Source of the DNA: Bradyrhizobium lablabi
GTDB lineage: Bacteria; Pseudomonadota; Alphaproteobacteria; Rhizobiales; Xanthobacteraceae
Direction: 5' to 3'
DNA length: 36,746 nt
Assembly (NCBI RefSeq): GCF_001440475.1
Contig: NZ_LLYB01000071.1
Location: 335,603-372,348, forward strand
Positions within the stretch are counted from its first letter, which is position 1. Each line of letters starts with the position of its first letter. This document shows, piece by piece, positions 34,003-36,746 of the stretch. Made by a program: the position numbers and the translations under genes. The notes beneath the pieces are model-generated. The model saw only the letters and a program-made list of their open reading frames with translations, made no database searches and was not told the DNA's origin.

Positions 34003-35085
34003 GTGCGCGCAGCCATTTTCCGCAATGGGGAAATTGTCGTCGATGAGATGCCGGAGCCAAAACCCGGCGCCGGGCAGGTGCTGGTGAAGTCGCTGGCCTG
34101 CGGCATCTGCGGCTCCGATTTGCATGCGCGCAAGCACGCGCACCGCATGGTCGAACTCGCCAAGCATTTCCCCAGCCGCAAACCGATGAACCTTTCGCGC
34201 GACGTCGTGTTCGGCCATGAATTCTGCTGCGAGGTGCTGGACTATGGTCCCGATACCACCGGCAAGTTCAAGCCCGGCACAAAGGTCTGTTCGCTGCCGG
34301 CGCTGCTGACGCCGGAAGGTCCGCAAGGCATCGGCTATTCCAACGACAATGTCGGCGCCTATGCCGAGCGCATGCTGCTCAGCGAAGCGCTGCTGCTGGA
34401 AGTCCCGAACGGCCTTGCCGCCGAACATGCCGCGCTGACCGAACCGCTGGCGGTCGGTGTTCACGCGGTCGCGAAAGCCAACATCAAAGGTGGCGAGGTG
34501 CCGCTGGTGATCGGCTGCGGTCCGGTCGGGCTTGCCGTCATCGCGGCGCTGAAGATCCGGGGATTGCATCCGATCGTCGCCGCCGATTATTCGCCGGCCC
34601 GCCGGGCGCTTGCCGAAAAACTCGGCGCCGACATCGTCGTCGATCCTGCGCGCTCGCAGCCCTACGCCACCTGGGCCGAGCACGCCCAGATGTCGCCGGA
34701 GGAAAAGGCGGCGCGCCCGCCGCTGCAGGCGCTGTTGCCGGCGCTGAAAGCCGCGCTGATTTTCGAGTGCGTCGGCGTGCCCGGCCTGATCCAGCAGGTG
34801 TTCGAGGGCGCGCCGCGCGATGCGCGCATCGTCGTGGTCGGCGTCTGCATGGAAACCGATCGCGCCGAGCCGATGCTCGGCATCCTGAAGGAGCTCAACG
34901 TTCAATATGTGCTGGGCTACACGCCGGAGGAATTCGCGTATTCCTTGCGCCTGATCGCGGAAGGCCAGGTCGACGCCGCCTCGATGGTCACCGCCAGCGT
35001 CGGCATCGATGGCGTCGCAAAAGCCTTCGCCGATCTCGCCAACCCCGAGGCGCATACCAAGATCATCGTCGAGCCGTGGCGGTGA
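34003..35085 (+). CDS. Zinc-type alcohol dehydrogenase (MDR family), no structural zinc site
   Basis: This 360-residue oxidoreductase starts at GTG 34003 with GGAGG at 33991-33995, a strong site that fixes the start. Catalytic zinc ligands are Cys36 in GICGSDLH and His72-Glu73 in GHEF, with Glu147 in LTEPLAV. The Rossmann motif is VIGCGPVGLAVIA near 169-181. The four-cysteine structural zinc lobe is absent: only Cys96 lies in that region. A long insertion-like segment (AEHAQMSPEEKAARPPLQAL, about 226-245) lies in the cofactor domain. GC content returns here to that of the main chromosome. The substrate is unknown, probably an alcohol or polyol, or formaldehyde adduct. Confidence 0.92.
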   Translation: MRAAIFRNGEIVVDEMPEPKPGAGQVLVKSLACGICGSDLHARKHAHRMVELAKHFPSRKPMNLSRDVVFGHEFCCEVLDYGPDTTGKFKPGTKVCSLPALLTPEGPQGIGYSNDNVGAYAERMLLSEALLLEVPNGLAAEHAALTEPLAVGVHAVAKANIKGGEVPLVIGCGPVGLAVIAALKIRGLHPIVAADYSPARRALAEKLGADIVVDPARSQPYATWAEHAQMSPEEKAARPPLQALLPALKAALIFECVGVPGLIQQVFEGAPRDARIVVVGVCMETDRAEPMLGILKELNVQYVLGYTPEEFAYSLRLIAEGQVDAASMVTASVGIDGVAKAFADLANPEAHTKIIVEPWR

Positions 35086-35115
35086 TTTGCCGGAGCGACA
35101 TGCGTAACTCTCAGG

Positions 35116-35217
35116 CCCTCATGGTGAGGAGGCGCGAAGCGCCGTCTCGAACCATGCGGCCCCGCTGGTGCCATTCATCCTTCGAGACGGCGCTTCGCGC
35201 CTCCTCAGGATGAGGTC
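35116..35217. repeat. Palindromic intergenic repeat, family A, copy 2
   Basis: It has the same layout as 8583-8681: CTCATGGTGAGGAGGCGCGA at the left, GCGCCTCCTCAGGATGAGG at the right, with CGTCTCGAAC and TTCGAGACG as inner pair. It follows the dehydrogenase gene and lies 21 bases before a family B copy, so two different palindromic elements sit next to each other between convergent genes. Confidence 0.87.
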
Positions 35218-35238
35218 TGGCATAAGAATGCACCGCGC

Positions 35239-35331
35239 CGTAGGGGTGGGCAAAGGCGCGTAGCGCCGTGCCCACCATCTATCCGCATTTTCGTACGATG
35301 GTGGGCACGCTCCGCTTTGCCCGCCCTACGG
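35239..35331. repeat. Palindromic intergenic repeat, family B, copy 2
   Basis: The outer ends CCGTAGGGGTGGGCAAAGG and CTTTGCCCGCCCTACGG pair, as do the inner GTGCCCACCAT and ATGGTGGGCAC. This is the most complete of the three copies in the window. It ends two bases before the stop codon of the convergent DJ-1/PfpI gene. Confidence 0.88.
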
Positions 35332-35333
35332 CA

Positions 35334-36479
35334 TTACGGCATTTGATGCTTCGGATATTCAAGCTGCATCGCGACAAAGTCGGCGGTCTCCGTTCCGTAA
35401 CGCGCCGCAATACCCGATAGCGCATTATCCAGCGCCTCCGCCGGTTTCGCATCGCTCGCCGGCAGCAATCGCGCCGCCGGCCAGTTCGCCGCGACCTGGT
35501 CGGGAATGATCCGCAGACCGCCGCGGCTCTGCTGCGGGCCGGCCGAACGCGCGAACGTCACCGCCTGCGAGCGATAGGTGCGCGACCAGGCGTCGGCGAT
35601 CAGGGCCAGCGACACTTCATCGACGCCGTCCTTGAGTTCGATGCCAAGTTGCTCATGCGCCCAGAACGCCGCCGTGTTGCCGATGGCGGTCAGCGCAAAC
35701 GGGCGCGTGAATTTGAAGGCGCCGCTGTCATGCCGCGTATCCCATTCGGCGAGGCCGATCTCGTGGCCGACGGCGCGGGCCTTGTCGGAGCCGGCGATCG
35801 CCTCGACCAGCGTCAGCGACATCGGCATCGACGCCGAGATGCCCGTGGTCGTCGCCACGTCCTTGTCGACCACCAGCCGGCGATCCCTGACATAGCGCAT
35901 TGTCGGATGCTTGCCGCGCAACTCCTTGACCGAATACCAGTGCGTGGTCGCCTGCCTGTCGTGCAGCAGTCCGGCATCGCCGACCACCTTGGCGCCGACA
36001 CAGACGCCGATCACGATCGCTCCCTTCGCCGATTGGCCCCTGATCCATTGCAGCGCCTCGGGGTCGTCATCCCGGCTCATCGCGGGCACGATCACGTAAT
36101 CGGCGCCATCGGGATGCTGCGCGTCGAACTCCGCGATCGTCGCCTGCGGCTCGACCTTGAGCGTCGGAAAAAGCGTCATCGGCCCCGGTCTCGTCGCCAG
36201 CGTGATGACATCGGCGACGTCGGCCCGCCGCAGGATGCCGTAGGGCATCAGATAGTCGGTGGTTTCGGTGGCGTCGTTGATGCCGATGATGGCGACCAGC
36301 GGCCGCTGCCGCTTCGGCGGCTTCAACGCCGCAACCGTCGCGTCACGCTCGGCTTGCGCGATCGGCGGCTGCGCCGTGAGGGATGGCGCCGGCGGCAGCG
36401 ACCACAACCAGCCGCCGCCGATGATGACGAGAAGTGCGACCGCGCCAAGCGCGCTCCACAGCAGGCGTCGCGATGTCAT
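35334..36479 (-). CDS. Membrane-anchored DJ-1/PfpI-family protein
   Basis: This 381-residue protein has one N-terminal membrane helix (about 7-27, LWSALGAVALLVIIGGGWLW) and then a DJ-1/PfpI domain at about 58-250. The nucleophile-elbow cysteine is Cys160 in VIGVCVGAKVVGDAGLL, followed by ATTHW with His180, the arrangement found in the N-terminal domain of GlxA-type regulators. Unlike those regulators it has no AraC helix-turn-helix; the remaining 130 residues are of unknown fold. It probably acts in the periplasm as a hydrolase, chaperone or deglycase-like enzyme; which one cannot be told. The TAA stop lies next to a family B repeat. Confidence 0.88.
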   Translation of the reverse strand: MTSRRLLWSALGAVALLVIIGGGWLWSLPPAPSLTAQPPIAQAERDATVAALKPPKRQRPLVAIIGINDATETTDYLMPYGILRRADVADVITLATRPGPMTLFPTLKVEPQATIAEFDAQHPDGADYVIVPAMSRDDDPEALQWIRGQSAKGAIVIGVCVGAKVVGDAGLLHDRQATTHWYSVKELRGKHPTMRYVRDRRLVVDKDVATTTGISASMPMSLTLVEAIAGSDKARAVGHEIGLAEWDTRHDSGAFKFTRPFALTAIGNTAAFWAHEQLGIELKDGVDEVSLALIADAWSRTYRSQAVTFARSAGPQQSRGGLRIIPDQVAANWPAARLLPASDAKPAEALDNALSGIAARYGTETADFVAMQLEYPKHQMP

Positions 36480-36591
36480 GACTTTTCCGGCTCGATATTC
36501 CCTGAGTTGAGCCAGAGTCTACCGCCGTTATATCCGGTTCGAAATGACGCAGATCCCGCGAAAACGGTCATGCGGCGAAGAGGAACCGTAG

Positions 36592-36664
36592 CTTCGTAGG
36601 GTGGGCAAAGCGCAAGCGTGCCCACCATCAAGCAGCACGATCGGTGATAGATTGCCCACCATGC
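36592..36664. repeat. Palindromic intergenic repeat, family B, copy 3 (degraded)
   Basis: It starts CTTCGTAGGGTGGGCAAAGC and GCGTGCCCACCAT as in the other copies, but the right half is shortened to ATTGCCCACCAT and lacks the closing CCCTACG. It lies upstream of the DJ-1/PfpI gene. No gene is seen from 36480 to the window end; the last bases (from about 36690) are AT-rich and could belong to a promoter of a gene beyond the window. Confidence 0.75.
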
Positions 36665-36746
36665 AGCGGCGCCCCGCACACGACAAGCAAATCACTTCTG
36701 ATTTTCAGAAATCGTGTCAAGCCCGGGAATCAAAAATATTCCGCTT

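Overview
The window reads as a GC-rich alphaproteobacterial chromosome segment, most likely Bradyrhizobium or a close relative in the Nitrobacteraceae. Three things point there: the nitrate gene order (NrtABC transporter, single-domain haemoglobin, flavoprotein, NasC-type reductase) is the one known from Bradyrhizobium; the neighbouring amide genes fit the same group; and the gaps hold palindromic intergenic repeats of a rhizobial type. No rRNA, tRNA, CRISPR array, insertion sequence or origin was seen.

Region 1 (2-8576, + strand) is a nitrate-assimilation operon: two tandem nitrate-binding proteins (the first cut by the window edge), permease, ATPase, haemoglobin (Bjgb-type), FAD/NAD(P)H oxidoreductase (Flp-type) and assimilatory nitrate reductase (NasC). 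Nitrate is imported and reduced to nitrite, the flavoprotein probably supplies electrons, and the haemoglobin probably removes nitric oxide. Region 2 (8721-13008, - strand) is a two-component system. The kinase is a 1123-residue fusion of an NCS1-type permease fold, a nine-cysteine cluster, a histidine kinase and a receiver; it overlaps the gene of a LuxR-type response regulator by 11 bases.

Region 3 (13181-21040, + strand) diverges from the kinase. It encodes a Urt/Fmd-type ABC importer (UrtABCDE), formamidase FmdA, zinc-ribbon protein FmdB and aliphatic amidase AmiE: uptake and hydrolysis of urea-like or short-chain amides to ammonium. A strong hairpin lies between urtA and urtB, and the urtC/urtD junction is present in three tandem copies that create two tiny reading frames. 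The permease-kinase is the obvious candidate regulator.

Region 4 (21228-27876) is accessory: a His-rich, Pro-rich and Ala-rich repeat protein of unknown function; a three-gene - strand operon (VOC protein, Rid-family protein, ATC-hydrolase-family protein) divergent from a shortened LysR-type regulator and an aldo/keto reductase; and an EamA transporter. Region 5 (28049-30853) is a classical autotransporter. Region 6 (about 30860-34000) is visibly more AT-rich and gene-poor, with an NhaA antiporter and a MAPEG protein, and looks acquired. Region 7 (34003-36746) has a zinc-type dehydrogenase, a membrane-anchored DJ-1/PfpI protein and several intergenic repeat copies.
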